Shown here in pieces: positions 1 through 11,128 of a DNA stretch of 64,000 bases (the first letter of the stretch is position 1; each line of letters begins with the position of its first letter). A program made the translations under genes and the position numbers. This DNA comes from Ornithodoros turicata (lineage: Eukaryota; Arthropoda; Arachnida; Ixodida; Argasidae): the NCBI RefSeq assembly GCF_037126465.1, contig NC_088203.1:87854668-87918667 (forward strand), given 5' to 3'. Below the pieces are notes generated by a model that was not told the DNA's origin, searched no databases, and saw only the letters and a list, made by a program, of their open reading frames with translations.

Positions 1-685
1 TTAATGTCATGGCTGCGTGGTCTTAGCGCAAATAAATGAATTTTGTATGTATAACATGGAAACCTAAGTAGAAACAAGAGGCTTACATCTCAAAGTTTGT
101 TGTTGCAGAGTGAATTAAAAAATTGGTGACTTTTCCTGATCCAGCAGTATTTGAAACGCACTATGTCTGGGCTTAGAATGGTTCCCAACGTATGTTGTTC
201 AAGGCAAACCTTTGATCGTGCCAGTACGATGTCGATGTCGGGAGCAAATCATTTATTCTGTGTAACTGATTATTTAATTATAATACTTTTAATTGGCCAT
301 TGTTTCGTCGAAAGATGTCGCTTGCCGTGTTCATTCAACCGTTTCACTACCCGCAGATAACCCATTGTGGGCTGTCACCTGGGCTGACAACCTGTCACTG
401 ATGCTTGTAAATCGCGACTCCTCGCATTCAGGAGAATATCTCCGAGGTTTCCTCGAAGTAGCTCCGACTTGCCAAGTGCACAAAACACAAGAGAAAGAGC
501 AAAAGCGCAGTGCAAAGAAATAGTCGGGTTGAGCTGCGTGTTGAGCCATCCGATGACGACGACAGCTGGTGGCTCTGCTCTTTACAGTGAGCGTGAGCCG
601 CGTCAGCCTGCGACCTGCGACCTCGATGTCACTCTCAATGCCAACGATGAAATGCACAGAACGCGGTCCGATATCAAGGCTGTCT
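1..685. other. No gene recognised
   Basis: Only short overlapping open frames on both strands, none with a recognisable motif, signal peptide or repeated domain. No tRNA-like promoter boxes seen. The stretch ends at the perfect palindrome that follows. Confidence 0.5.
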
Positions 686-719
686 TAGAGTCACTAAATA
701 AGCTTATTTAGTGACTCTA
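686..719. repeat. Perfect 34-bp palindrome
   Basis: Every base from 686 to 702 pairs with its partner from 719 back to 703, with no spacer; the centre is AAGCTT. Each arm reads TAGAGTCACTAAATAAG. It could be a tiny foldback element, two abutting transposon ends, or a cruciform-forming site. No flanking duplication was identified. Confidence 0.9.
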
Positions 720-996
720 GGCTGTCCGAGAGCGGGCCTTGGTAGGCGGTCAAAGTTTCTCTCGCGGGTGCTAAACAGTATCCTGTTCGCGGAACTTCAC
801 GGCAAGGTTCACGGAACCCCGGTTGAGAAACACTTGCTTAGAATGACCATAAATATGCATGGGTGGATGAATATTTAAAAAAATATATGGAAGTGGTAGC
901 AAAACAAACCCACGCGTAGCACTCCGAACTTTGTTTTTCCAAATGTTGCACACGACAGTGCCTACCCGTCGTACTCTATACAAAGTGTTTCACCAA

Positions 997-1775
997 AAGT
1001 GATAAAAGATTCTAACTGGCGGCGTATTCGCCGGAGGATTGTGGCGTTTTCGGCAATTACCTCCTGGAAACTTTTGCTGCCGTTGAGGAAGGCTAGGCCA
1101 ATTTTTAATCGCGGGGAATTTATTTTTTCAATTGAACTTTGAAAATTGCCAAGCGAACCTTACTTTTTTTACAGAAATATGAAGTCCTTCACGGATAACT
1201 GCAGACCCAACAAAAACTAAGCACAGTATCGCAACAGAGATAGTCGAAAAAATTAGGAAAAATTACGCTTTAGCCCCGCCTGCATGGTTCTTGCAAAGAA
1301 GCGGGCGCGAAATGTGCGTCTAGAAAAGGAAGTCTCCCCGCCTCCATTTGTTTTGCCTTCTTTGTGATAAGACAGTTGTTTTGTTTGTGATAAAATGGTT
1401 GTCACCAGCCGGGGAAAGAAAGGTAACACAAGAGGCGGGAACACTTCCTCCTCTCCTCGCACATTCCGTGCGCTCTTCTTTGCGACAATCAAGCAGGCGG
1501 GGCTAAACCGGAATTTTTACTATTTTGTAAGACTATTTCTGTTGCAATACTGTGCATAGTTGGGTCCGCGTGGTTATCCGTGGAGGACTTAATATTTCTG
1601 TAAAAAAAAGTGAGGTTTGCTTGGCAATTTTCAAAGTTCAATTGAAAAAAAAATTCCTTGAATTAAAAATTGTTCAAAGCCTTCCTAAATGGCGGCAAAA
1701 GTCCCCAGAAGGTAATTGCCAAGAGTCCCGCAATCCTCCGGCGAGTACGTCGCCAGTTAGAATTTTTTATCACTT
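997..1775. mobile_element. Foldback DNA element of about 0.78 kb, no coding capacity
   Basis: The left part (from AAGTGATAAAAG at 997) is matched in inverted orientation by the right part, ending TTTATCACTT at 1775. Matching blocks run inward in order: the GGCGAATACGCC-like block, the CAATCCTCCGG block, the AATTGCC block, the GGACTTCAT block, the GCACAGTAT block and GGGGCTAAA. The two halves meet near 1386, so the whole element is one long imperfect hairpin. Many small mismatches and indels between arms show age. No transposase frame is present, so this is a non-autonomous element of unassigned superfamily. A target duplication was not resolved. Confidence 0.8.
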
Positions 1776-2435
1776 CTGTTTCCCTCTCTCTCTCTCTCTC
1801 CTCCTTCTTTTCATTTTAAAAAGTGTGCCAAACATGGTGGTGACACCGCACAGGATGCAATATGTGGAGGGAGGAGAAGTGACGAATGAGAGCCCATTTC
1901 GAGCGAGAAATTGCACGATGAGTAGGCGTGTCACTCCTCCAAGGTTCCCTTTTTTTATTCTTCTTTTTAGAGTTTAGGCGGGAAGCGGCTTCTGGAGAAA
2001 TTGCTGTACTGCTGGGATAGTGGTGGCCGCCGAGACAAAAATGTCGATATGCCGGTAGGATGATTTAGTTCCTCTTGCGGACGGCATTAGTCGACGAGAG
2101 GCGCCCCTTTTGGTCGTCGTTGATTTGGCTCTTTCACACTATAGAACGAACATGTGAATACTTGCGTCGAAGCTCGTGATGAACTCTCTGCCGTCCGCAC
2201 AAGAGAGAGATCACAATCACAGCCTAATCAGGATCGTATGTACAGATACTATCCCACCGCTAACAGGGAACGTCAGGGACGAGGTCTCAGCAAGCCGTAT
2301 TCCAATCGCTTGCATGATGTCGCGAAGCCTACTATTAAGCGACATTCACTCAAAAAATTCCTAGCTATTCATTTTATGTTATGCAACTTCCCATGGATAG
2401 ATTTGACCGCGATGCAACTATGGCTATGAGCGACG
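1776..2435. other. No gene recognised; short CT repeat
   Basis: A CT-rich microsatellite at about 1784-1802 is the only structured feature. The rest has short open frames without recognisable motifs. Confidence 0.5.
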
Positions 2436-2439
2436 TACA

Positions 2440-2660
2440 GACATGGACAGATGGAGAGAGGACAGCAGGAAGAAGTGGGAGAGAGGGGGGAGGGCTAGTA
2501 TGCGTCCTGTGCGGACCTCAATTGGAACTGTGCTGACATTCGTCTGGAAAGTCTTCGGAAAACCGAAAGAAATCCTCATGCAGCCAATAGGATTCGAACA
2601 CACCACCTCCCAGTCTTACCCTAATGCGAAAACTGCTTGCCGTCGTAACAGAATCAATAG
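2440..2660 (-). mobile_element. tRNA-derived SINE, minus strand
   Basis: Read on the minus strand, a degenerate pol III B box (TTCGAATCC at about 2589-2602) is followed by the SINE body: CCGAAGACTTTCC near 2555, a TGTCAGCACAG-like block near 2530, then the pyrimidine-rich tail near 2450. The block order matches the better preserved copies near 20.9, 25.9 and 30.5 kb. It is diverged and non-coding. Confidence 0.75.
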
Positions 2661-2749
2661 CCTACTAATTATTCGTACCTACAAGAGTACCGTAATATAC
2701 GTATACTGCGAACGCCATCCAGGTCAACCAGTCTCTTCGTGAAAAATGA

Positions 2750-5385
2750 TAGAACTGATACCGAATGGATACACGAAATTAGCTCACCGGGGCGTCCCAG
2801 TTCAACGACGTGAGCTCCACAACACATTCTAAATCTAGGCTCTCATATCACATTCAGCAGCGATCAAGATTTGTCGCTATACCACAGCTTTCTTTGTCTG
2901 TATGTCTGTGTGTTTGTTATCAGGACGACGTTTAACATACAACGACGTCGCCAATAGCAAAAGGCACTAGCCACATTAAAACGGCATCGCTTACTTCGTA
3001 CTAGCTTTGACCCTGCACTCTGCCCTGTGGTGGGGGACGCAGGGAAAAGAAGAGCAAGAATGAGAATGCTGACGTTGTTATAACCGGGCTTGGACGTTCC
3101 CTTAGCAACAGGAACAAAGAAGGAACAGAAGAAACATCGGCTGTTGGACGTTCCATCAGCGTACCATAGGCCATCTGTCGCGGGCATTTCGGATTGGGGT
3201 GCCCACTGCACTGCGTTTCTTTTCTTTCGTCCATTTTCTGTTGGTTTTTCTGCTATTGTTTTGCATCTGTTTCCTCGTCTATCGATTGCTCACTTCCTGC
3301 GGAGAAACTGCTTGTGTCGGTCTGGGAACGTGTTCATATCAGTGACGTTACTTGTGATTGACGTTATTTGAACTATCAGCACGACCGAAAGACGTGTGTT
3401 ACAGCATAGAAGCAGAGCGGTCAAGTTTGCGGTTCTTCTATTGCGTTCGACGCTGCTCTGCTCGGCACAGGGTAAATGATGGTCGTGACATTTAGTAGCG
3501 GTTCATAAAATCCATATTGATTTGATTATTCCCCTGGAAGGGGCGGATCAGTTCTAATCGTTTCAACCTACTGGTGTGCCGACAAACAAATGAGCAAATT
3601 GGAAGTATGTATATCTCCTAGACCCCTACACTGCAAATTAGTCTCCATTTAGGCCTATGATCCTAAATTACTCCTTTACTCCTCGGTGTTGCAAATGTTT
3701 ACCTGAGCCCAATGGTCAACGTAAATATGTGTTCTTTGTGTATTTGATGGAACAAGGCAATGTAATTAAGCCATTTGCTGTTCAGAATGTGCTTAGTATA
3801 CTAATGTGCACCTAGAAGTATCAATCACAATCTACATGCACAAACGTCATCAGGTACAATCTACATACATTCGTGTCGACTGCAATTTCCTGCCCAAAAG
3901 ATGAAGAATAAAGAGAGAGTGGTGCGCTCTTGACAAATTGCTCCTCTGCCTGTCACAAGATTTTACAACTTCATATATCAGTTCATTGATTCAAAGTTAT
4001 AGCGAACGACGTGGATAGGTCAGCAGGTAGAAGAAACGGAAGAAGACCTGTTTTACCTATTAAACCCGAGTTGACGTTACAAAATTCAACGCATACATTA
4101 GTTTCAAAGGAGTATGAGCACAAAACGTTAAATGTAGTCTCCACTCTGTGACATTCATCTGGTTGTGGCAATGCAGCTATCCCTCTCACCCCCCCCCCCA
4201 AAAAAAAAAGAAAAAAAGAAAAAAAAAACGAAAACGAAGAAAAACAACTTGCGTCAGGGTAGCAGGTTCTTACATCGCCGAGGACGCAGCGACTTCGTCC
4301 CATGATACACGTTGATAGACACGTCTTTCTCCGCGTGTGACGTTAAGTACGCTACGGTAGTTTACCTGTTTGTCTCTGTGGAGAGGACAGGGTAATGTTT
4401 GGAGAAACCACGTGACGAAGTGTCTTTCCACTCACAAGGCAGCGCTATGGGGGCATTGGTTGACCGGCATGGGTCCATAGAAGAAAACCACGCGCGTTTT
4501 AACCTCGAAATGTAACCCCCTTTATTTGGGAGAAGGACCAATGAGGTCACTCACTGGCAACGGGAGAGAGAGAGGGAGACGAAGGAGATGCGCAAAGACT
4601 CTCACCTACTTGCATAGCGCATACGGAGTTTGAGGTGTTGCGATTATCGTCGAATGTTCGAAAGCCCCCAGGTGTACAAAATGCATCCCCGAACCGGAAA
4701 CTGCAACGTCAAAAAAATATTGTAAAAATGTTTTTGCAACGTAATGACACGTTAACGTCACGTCACGTCACGTCAAAATGTCAACACGGGTTTACTACGT
4801 CAAGAAAGAGAGCCTCAGAACTTGCACCAAACCGACCCCCAAATGTTTTCCTCACTCCACCACCTGTTCTTCCTATCGCCTCACCTATAGTCATAGTTCG
4901 CTACATACGGGGTTTAGAAACGACACGCAAGCCGTTAAATGTTTGTCTCCGTTTCATACGTTGTAGCCCATGGATTCGACACGCAAAGTCCCATATCCCT
5001 CGTCTGAATGGTTTTTTTAACTGTTGGGATCTGAAGCAACGATTTCTTTTCTTTCTTTTTTTGAAACACCGCCGACGGTGGCGCCGAACAGCGCTGGGAG
5101 AGGCCGGCAGACAAACGGGAAGTGACGTTTTATGTAGTGACTGCAGCGCGCGCTTGCGGGTAGTGCGCGAAAGTCACCACCCCGAAGGTGGTTCTCCAGT
5201 GGCTTGCTCCCTCTTACAACTTTTTCGTTCCATATCTTGCTACGGCGATCACCTGTCCATTTAGGAAGGCATAAATGCAATCAGCGACTGGAGTTACTTA
5301 AACGGCACGTCTCTAAATGTGAAAAAAAAAAAGTTTTATCTTATAAAAGGAAAAAATATCAACATTACTGTTTGATTATGACATA
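2750..5385. other. No gene recognised; homopolymer and short tandem tracts
   Basis: Mostly unique-looking sequence with short chance frames. A C11 run (4189-4199) abuts an A-rich run (from 4200), and four ACGTC units occur near 4757-4776. A 209-codon open frame on the plus strand at 4635-5264 crosses these tracts; it has no recognisable motif and an irregular composition, so it is not called a gene. Confidence 0.45.
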
Positions 5386-5389
5386 AAGG

Positions 5390-6090
5390 GCAAATAGAGA
5401 GAGTGGAAACCATTCGTGACCTTGGGGTCATTTTCGATCCGGCACTGAATTTCAACAACCATGTGTCATTCCTGTGCAATGAGAATGATGGGCTTCATTT
5501 GTCGCATATCCAAGAATTTTAGTGACTTTCGTACTGTTGTCTGTTTGTTCTATTGCCTAGTGCGAAGCAGGTTGGAGTTAGCATCCGTCGTTTGGAACTG
5601 TCTCTCTAACACACTCTCAGATGCCTCGAAAATGTGCAAAAGAAGTTTGTACGAATTATTTACGATCGGTACTCACAAAGAAAATGGTTTTTTGAATACA
5701 ATCACCTCCTTGCGAAGCTTAAGATGACATTACTGAAACAACGTCGTTATATTCAGGATATGACTTTCTTGTTCCATGTCGTGCATGGTAAAATAGATGC
5801 TCCTTTATTCTTAGCCAGTGCCGATTTTCATGCGCCATCTAGACATTGTAGAGTTCACCGTACTTTTTATCCACGTTTTTGTCACCCGTCTTCTCCTTTG
5901 GCGCACATGCAGTGTTCTTTTAATGACATTGAAAATACTAGTGTGGACATTTTTGCTGATATTATTTCATTTTTATCCTCTTTATAACATTTTATTCGTT
6001 TTGTAAGTTAACCTTCTTTCCGTGCACCTCTATGTAGGCTCACGCTGTTGGCGGGCACGTGAAACAAATAAATAAATAAATAAACAACCG
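5390..6090 (+). mobile_element. LINE 3' fragment (CR1/Jockey-type), 5'-truncated
   Basis: Broken plus-strand frames encode the region after a non-LTR reverse transcriptase core: the motif LGVIFDPALNFNNHV near 5420-5465, then a frame at 5634-5987 containing KKFVRIIYDRYS and LLKQRRYIQDMTFLFHVVHG, both typical of the C-terminal part of CR1/Jockey-like ORF2. Stops and frameshifts separate the pieces. A short 3' UTR ends in an AATAAATAAATAAATAAAC tail near 6067-6086. No reverse transcriptase catalytic motif remains. Confidence 0.8.
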
Positions 6091-7314
6091 CTTACGTCGT
6101 CATGGAAACGGCAAAATATGCACTTCCTTTCTTCACTATGAATGAGACTCCAAAAACGGGAGAGGAGGTGAAAATAATAATAATAATAATGGTGATGATG
6201 ATGAGTAGAAGGAGGTAGCAGCATGTGAAGAGTTGAGAGCGATGGTGGAGCTCGCCCAGCGCGCGACCTCCGGAGTGCAATAGCTCCGTAATGCGAGACC
6301 TCAGAAACATAGCGTTTTGATGTGTGTGTGTGTGTGTGTTTTCACATAAATCAATATTGACAATGTTATTTCTGGAAGAGTTTGGAAACGGTTTCACAAC
6401 CCCTTTAATGTCGCGCGACATAAAGCCAAGAAGCATCATTATCATTAGATTGTTATTCAGGCTCAGTTTTCCATTCAAGAGTTTCGAGTTCTTCTGCACA
6501 GGTTGAACGCATGTTTCACAAAAACATGTTGCCGTGTTTACTTTATTTCTTCTCTCCATAACTTCGAGCGTCGTACAGAGACGCTTTAAATATTGCTGAC
6601 CATATATATCGCTCATTACAGACCCATGGCTTTCAGTATATCAGAATGCGACATCCTTTTTCTGTTTGCTTTTTTTAAGGCCGTAATGATACGGTTGTTT
6701 CTCCAATGACATCAAGCACTTTATTTGGCCAATAAAAAGACCACTATAACGGAAAGAAATCTTAGAATATTTTGACCATACGCTCCTTACTGACACTGAT
6801 AGACGCAATTATCTTTTACATTTTTTATTCGAATCGCAGATAACACCAGGAAAGCACGCCGAACGACCATCGAAGCCTCAACATACTTACAATTACATTT
6901 AGAATTACACATAAGCATATGATATAACATTACGCAGCACACGTGGTATCGGAGAGAATCTTTTGCGGGCACTGGTCACTTGAAGGCTTATATGGATCCT
7001 AGCACAGTAGATGGAAAATTTTCATCTATCAGTCACGTGATGTGGGAAAAACGGTTCAGCTGGTAGCTAATTCTACAGGCGTACAAACTAAACTATTCCT
7101 TAGTGCACTCGCCTTACTTTCACTTGTACAACTTGTGCAGCAACTTTTAGATGTGCTGCATACAGTATTTGCTTAAAATACGGGAGCTTTTGAAAGATCA
7201 ACACAAAAGTTCCTATTGCATAAAACATTTCGTATGAATACCCGTCAACGTCAAACGTGCGGCTCAGGCCATTGGTCAGAAACCCGCTTCAGCATATGCG
7301 CTGGAAATGGTTTT
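6091..7314. other. No gene recognised; microsatellites
   Basis: Contains an AAT/ATG-rich tract near 6172-6200 and a TG dinucleotide repeat at 6321-6339. The longest frame (minus, 6092-6616) passes through these tracts as runs of I, H and Y, so it is not a credible gene. Confidence 0.5.
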
Positions 7315-8332
7315 GGGTCATTCCATGCCAAACGTCCCAGGCATTGCGCTCGACCATGTCGGATTTCTTTAATAAAAATTGTAGTTTATTATTACCTTGC
7401 AATAAATGCCCTGCCAGCTTATTTTTCACGAAAAAATTTTTTTCGCCCTGTAGCTGCCTCCCGAAATTTCCGACCGGGCGAGTTACTGCTTCTTTTTAAA
7501 AAATTAAGGAAAAATAACTTTTTTTGCCAATCTCAACCAAATTTCTTCTGCGTGATCACAATGAATGGGGCTTTCACACCACGAATCGTCTGAGCTCGCT
7601 CGACTGACTTATTCGCCGGTTTACGCCCACTGAAAACTGTCAAATTTAAGAAAATTCAAGATTTTTTATTTGATATTTACAAAGTGTTCACAGTCGTTTC
7701 TACTGCTCAGCCCTCTTCTCCCGGAAGTATTTAACGAGATAAAAAATGTTTGAAACTCGGCGGACGTAAAACGCGCGAGGAAAAAATTGTCAAAATCGCG
7801 AAAAACTGCTAAATAGCCTACTTTCATCCTCTTATTTCACACTGAGGTGCTCGTAATAAAAATACTACACAAAGTGCAATTGATAGGACACCCCTTCAAC
7901 ATATATTTTGCGAAGTTTTATCAAAACAATTTTCGTTTTAGGCGCGAAAAAAATTTTTAAAGTCTACCACCTCCGCGCCATATAGGGGTTGCTCCGCAAG
8001 CTTACTTCACCGCAGCACGCGCCGCCGCGTTCCTCGCGGAAGACACACGGATGCGGTTCGGCTCCCACCTGCAACGTTATTGGCGATGTACGGATACGAG
8101 GTTCAGGCCACCCATTTGGAAGATGACGTCCTTCCGGGGGCAGGGGCATTCTGCTTATTAGTTTCCATGACAAGGTTGTCTCGTTGACAGCGGAAGAACC
8201 GTAATCTTGTTAGGTGGGTACAGCCGCGGCACTATGCGGCACTGGTGCAATAAAGTTTTGGGGGACGCTTGGTGTTTTAGCCCTTTGGCTACTACGGAGC
8301 AAAACAATCGTGGAAGCCACGCTATGAATGTG

Positions 8333-8576
8333 CAGTGGCGTATCTAGAGCTACCTGCGCCCATGGCAACATGGTGAACATGATGTCCTTGGGGACGCGTT
8401 TTCGTGTGGTCCGTACTAGGTTTCACTCCCTAATGGCGGGTGCTTTAGATCATTTATGAATGTGCCAGGTTGAGTGCCCGACCTGGCACATTCACACCCG
8501 ACCACATAATGGCGCCCCTGTTCACCTGGCGCCCATGGCACCTGTCCACACCTGCCACACCCTAGATACGCCACTG
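8333..8576. mobile_element. hAT-type MITE, 244 bp, nested
   Basis: Terminal inverted repeats start CAGTGGCGTATCTAG and end CTAGATACGCCACTG. They are flanked by a perfect 8-bp duplication TGAATGTG (8325-8332 and 8577-8584). Length, termini and an 8-bp duplication fit non-autonomous hAT elements. It lies in the loop of the long-arm element, so it inserted later. A related element with the same first nine bases lies at 13659. Confidence 0.9.
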
Positions 8577-8584
8577 TGAATGTG

Positions 8585-8969
8585 TCCAAGGTATCTCTTG
8601 TCAGTTCGAGGGAAACGACTGTTCTGTACGGCACCACAACTCTCCGAGCTTTTTTCATTCATGGAAGAGATACACCTGACCGTGCAAGCAGGCGAAGCCA
8701 CGACTTCTGCATGGTGCAAAGCAGGAAGCTGGAACTGTCGGAACGACTCGAAACTGCTGTCTCCGTAAAAGGAACACGCAAATTTCACCACTTCAAGCCG
8801 CTGTCGTTGTCAACCGTTTCTGCTGGCCTGACATCATATTCGGTGACTCAAGCATTCGACGTGTCAAAGTAGATGAACTTAACGAATTAAGAGCACGGAT
8901 CGAAGGGGGAAGCGGTGACGCTTTGTGCAATGAAGTGAGATTCCTGAACAAGTGCGGGGATGGTAAAGT
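8585..8969 (+). other. Unique sequence between the arms of the long-TIR element
   Basis: This stretch has no match elsewhere in the window. A plus-strand frame (8576-8872, 98 codons) and an overlapping frame near 8870-8965 that includes RVKVDELNELRARIEGG are open. No domain is recognised. It may be remnant transposon coding sequence or host sequence captured between the arms; the sequence alone does not decide. Confidence 0.35.
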
Positions 8970-10357
8970 TTAACCTTTTTCTTCGCAGCGAAAACAAAAA
9001 GTGTTTTGATGAAACTTTGTCAAATAAATGGTGAAGGGCCGTCCTATCAATTGCAGTTTGTGTAATATTTTTATTACGAGCACCTCAGTGTGAAATAAGT
9101 GGAAACTTTATTACACCGGCGCTACAAATTGCCGCGGTTGTAGCCGCCGAACAAGATTACGGTTATTCCGCAGTCCACGAAACAACCTTGTCTTAGAAAC
9201 CAATAATCAGAATGCCCCTGCCCCCGGAAGGACGTCATCTTCCAAATGGGTGACCTGAACCTCGTATCCGTGCATCGCCAATAATGCTGCAGGTGGGAGC
9301 CGAACGGCGTCCGTGTGTCTTCCGCGAGGAACGCGGCGGCGCGTGCTGCGGTGAAGTAAGCTTGCGGAGCAACCCCTATATGGCGCGGAGGTGGTAGACT
9401 TTAAAAAAATTTTTCGCGCCTAAAACGAAAATTGTTTTGATAAAACTTCGCAAAATAAATGTTGAAGGGGTGTCCTATCAATTGCACTTTGTGTAGTATT
9501 TTTATTACGAGCACCTCAGTGTGAAATAAGAGGATGAAAGTAGGCTATTTAGCAGTTTTTCGCGATTTTGACAATTTTTTCCTCGCGCGTTTTACGTCCG
9601 CCGAGTTTCAAACATTTTTTATCTCGTTAAGTACTTCCGGGAGAAGAGGGCTGAACAGTAGAAACGACTGTGAACATTTTGTAAATATCAAATAAAAAAT
9701 CTTGAATTTTCTTAAATTTGACAGTTTTCAGTGGGCGTAAACCGGCGAATAAGTCAGTCGAGCGAGCTCAGACGATTCGTGGTGTGAAAGCCCCATTCAT
9801 TGTGATCACGCAGAAGAAATTTGGTTGAGATTGGCAAAAAAAGTTATTTTTCCTTAATTTTTTAAAAAGAAGCAGTAACTCGCCCGGTCGGAAATTTCGG
9901 GAGGCAGCTACAGGGGCGAAAAAATTTTTTTCGTGAAAAATAAGCTGGCAGGGCATTTATTGCAAGGTAATAATAAACTACAATTTTTATTAAAGAAATC
10001 CGACATGGTCGAGCGCAATGCCTGGGACGTTTGGCATGGAATGACCCTTTTGTTTTAAGTTATCAAGGTTACAGGATCACGCCGTCTTAAACAGACGCTG
10101 AGGGAAACCACCAGGTATGACGGTAGAACATGCAGTGAACCGATGAAGAAATATTGAGGGATGCGCGTCTGGTGGAGAGTCGCCAATATTTCGAACACAG
10201 ACTGCCTGGCGGCATCGATGTTGTGATTGGACGAACTCGATTAATGTAGTAAAAAAGAAGATACGAAGGCAGAAAAATAGGCGATGTCAAGTTGCCGGTG
10301 GTGAGTAAATCAAAGAGTGATATTAAACGGTAGGAGCAACTTATTGATTTACACATG

Positions 10358-10400
10358 GTAACGAGACTTTCGTGCACGAGACTGCAGTTCTTCAGTTTAC
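10358..10400 (-). ncRNA. Hammerhead-ribozyme-like motif, intact core
   Basis: Minus-strand counterpart in the other arm. CTGAAGA (10389-10395) and GAAA (10368-10371) are both intact, followed by GTCTC and GTTAC (10358-10362). Stem I is slightly damaged: the 5' strand is GTAAA (10396-10400) against GTTAC. Stem II has four central pairs, TGCA/TGCA. It resembles the plus-strand copy base for base elsewhere. Confidence 0.55.
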
Positions 10401-10751
10401 AAAAATATAAACATGGTACAGGAACATATATACAGTTGACGGGGGAGGTTTGCATGAGAGCGTAACAGGGTGATGGAAAGGATGCAAATACAGGTAGAAA
10501 TGAAAAAAACAAAAACAAAAAACACACACACACACACAAATACAAACGCAGGGGTATCAGAAGCGCAACATAACGCGAGCCAAGGGTCCAAGGGAACTCG
10601 CGTTATGTTGCGCTTCTGATACCCCTGCGTTTGTATTTGTGTCTTTTTTATTTTTACGTGTATGTGCGTCCTTTCCATCACCCTGTTACCCTCTCATGCC
10701 AAAACTCCCCCGTCAACTCTATATATGTTCCTGTACCATGTTTATATTTTT

Positions 10752-10794
10752 GTAACCTGAAGAAGTGCAGTCTCGTGCACGGAAGTCTCGTTAC
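10752..10794 (+). ncRNA. Hammerhead-ribozyme-like motif (one core change)
   Basis: In order: stem I strand GTAAC (10752-10756), CTGAAGA (10757-10763), a 5-bp helix GTGCA/TGCAC with a 6-nt loop (10765-10780), GGAA where a hammerhead needs GAAA (10781-10784), then GTCTC and the exact stem I complement GTTAC (10790-10794). The cleavage site would lie after CTC, just before GTTAC. The A-to-G change in GAAA should make this copy inactive. Helix III is only about two pairs, so folding would need a dimer. Confidence 0.55.
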
Positions 10795-11128
10795 CATGTG
10801 TAAATAAATAAGTTGCTCCTACCGTTTAATATCACTCTTTGATTTAGTAAAAAAGAGACAGATATTTACTCGCGTTAAGGCGAAAGATGGATATACAGTT
10901 TTCCATTATTATTATTTACAGATTTTTTTAACAACAAAAGCTATAGCCAGACGGACATCCTCTCCAATAAAGCATGTAACTACAAGACCACTAATTACCT
11001 AAAACTCATTAATTAACTCCTTAATTAGGAGAATTTGAGTGGAAAGCGAAGTAGCAGAATGGGAGACAATTCGTATTAAAAGCCATTCTGCCTATCTGAA
11101 CGCCTATCTATCTTTCGATATGTACATA

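Larger units (their letters stand above)
7315..10047. mobile_element. 2.7-kb element with ~0.95-kb terminal inverted repeats
   Basis: The left arm (7315-8258) is matched in inverted orientation by the right arm (9101-10047). Both outer ends read GGGTCATTCCATGCC inward, and the match continues with small differences to the AAACTTTATT-like block near 8258 and 9101. Short open frames appear in mirror image in both arms, as expected of an inverted repeat. The inner loop (8259-9100) holds a later hAT-type MITE, a unique stretch, and a third copy of about 115 bp of arm sequence at 8970-9098, in the same orientation as 9415-9532 of the right arm. No transposase is recognisable. It is probably a non-autonomous foldback or long-TIR transposon. 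Confidence 0.85.
10307..10845. mobile_element. Snap-back Penelope-like retroelement tail
   Basis: Two inverted arms (10307-10579 and 10597-10845) meet at a 17-bp spacer. Each arm carries, in order from the centre: CCTGCGTTTGTATTTGTGT, GGAAAGGA-type and CCCCCGTCAACT blocks, a hammerhead-like core, then AAATAAATAAGTTGCTCC and a CTCTTTGATTT end. An inverted, truncated partner joined to a second copy is a known arrangement for Penelope-like elements, and their terminal repeats are known to carry hammerhead motifs. A CA repeat (10524-10539) interrupts the left arm. No reverse transcriptase or GIY-YIG sequence is present, so the family assignment rests on structure only. Confidence 0.6.

Noticed and set aside
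4635..5264. 209-codon open frame on the plus strand
   Set aside because: No recognisable domain, runs through low-complexity tracts (ACGTC repeats, T-rich run), and has overlapping open frames on the other strand.
6092..6616. 174-codon minus-strand frame
   Set aside because: Passes through TG and AAT/ATG microsatellites, giving runs of I, H and T; not protein-like.
10087..10545. 152-codon minus-strand frame rich in F, L, C and V
   Set aside because: Lies in the snap-back retroelement arm and crosses the CA repeat; the hydrophobic appearance comes from that repeat, not from membrane segments.
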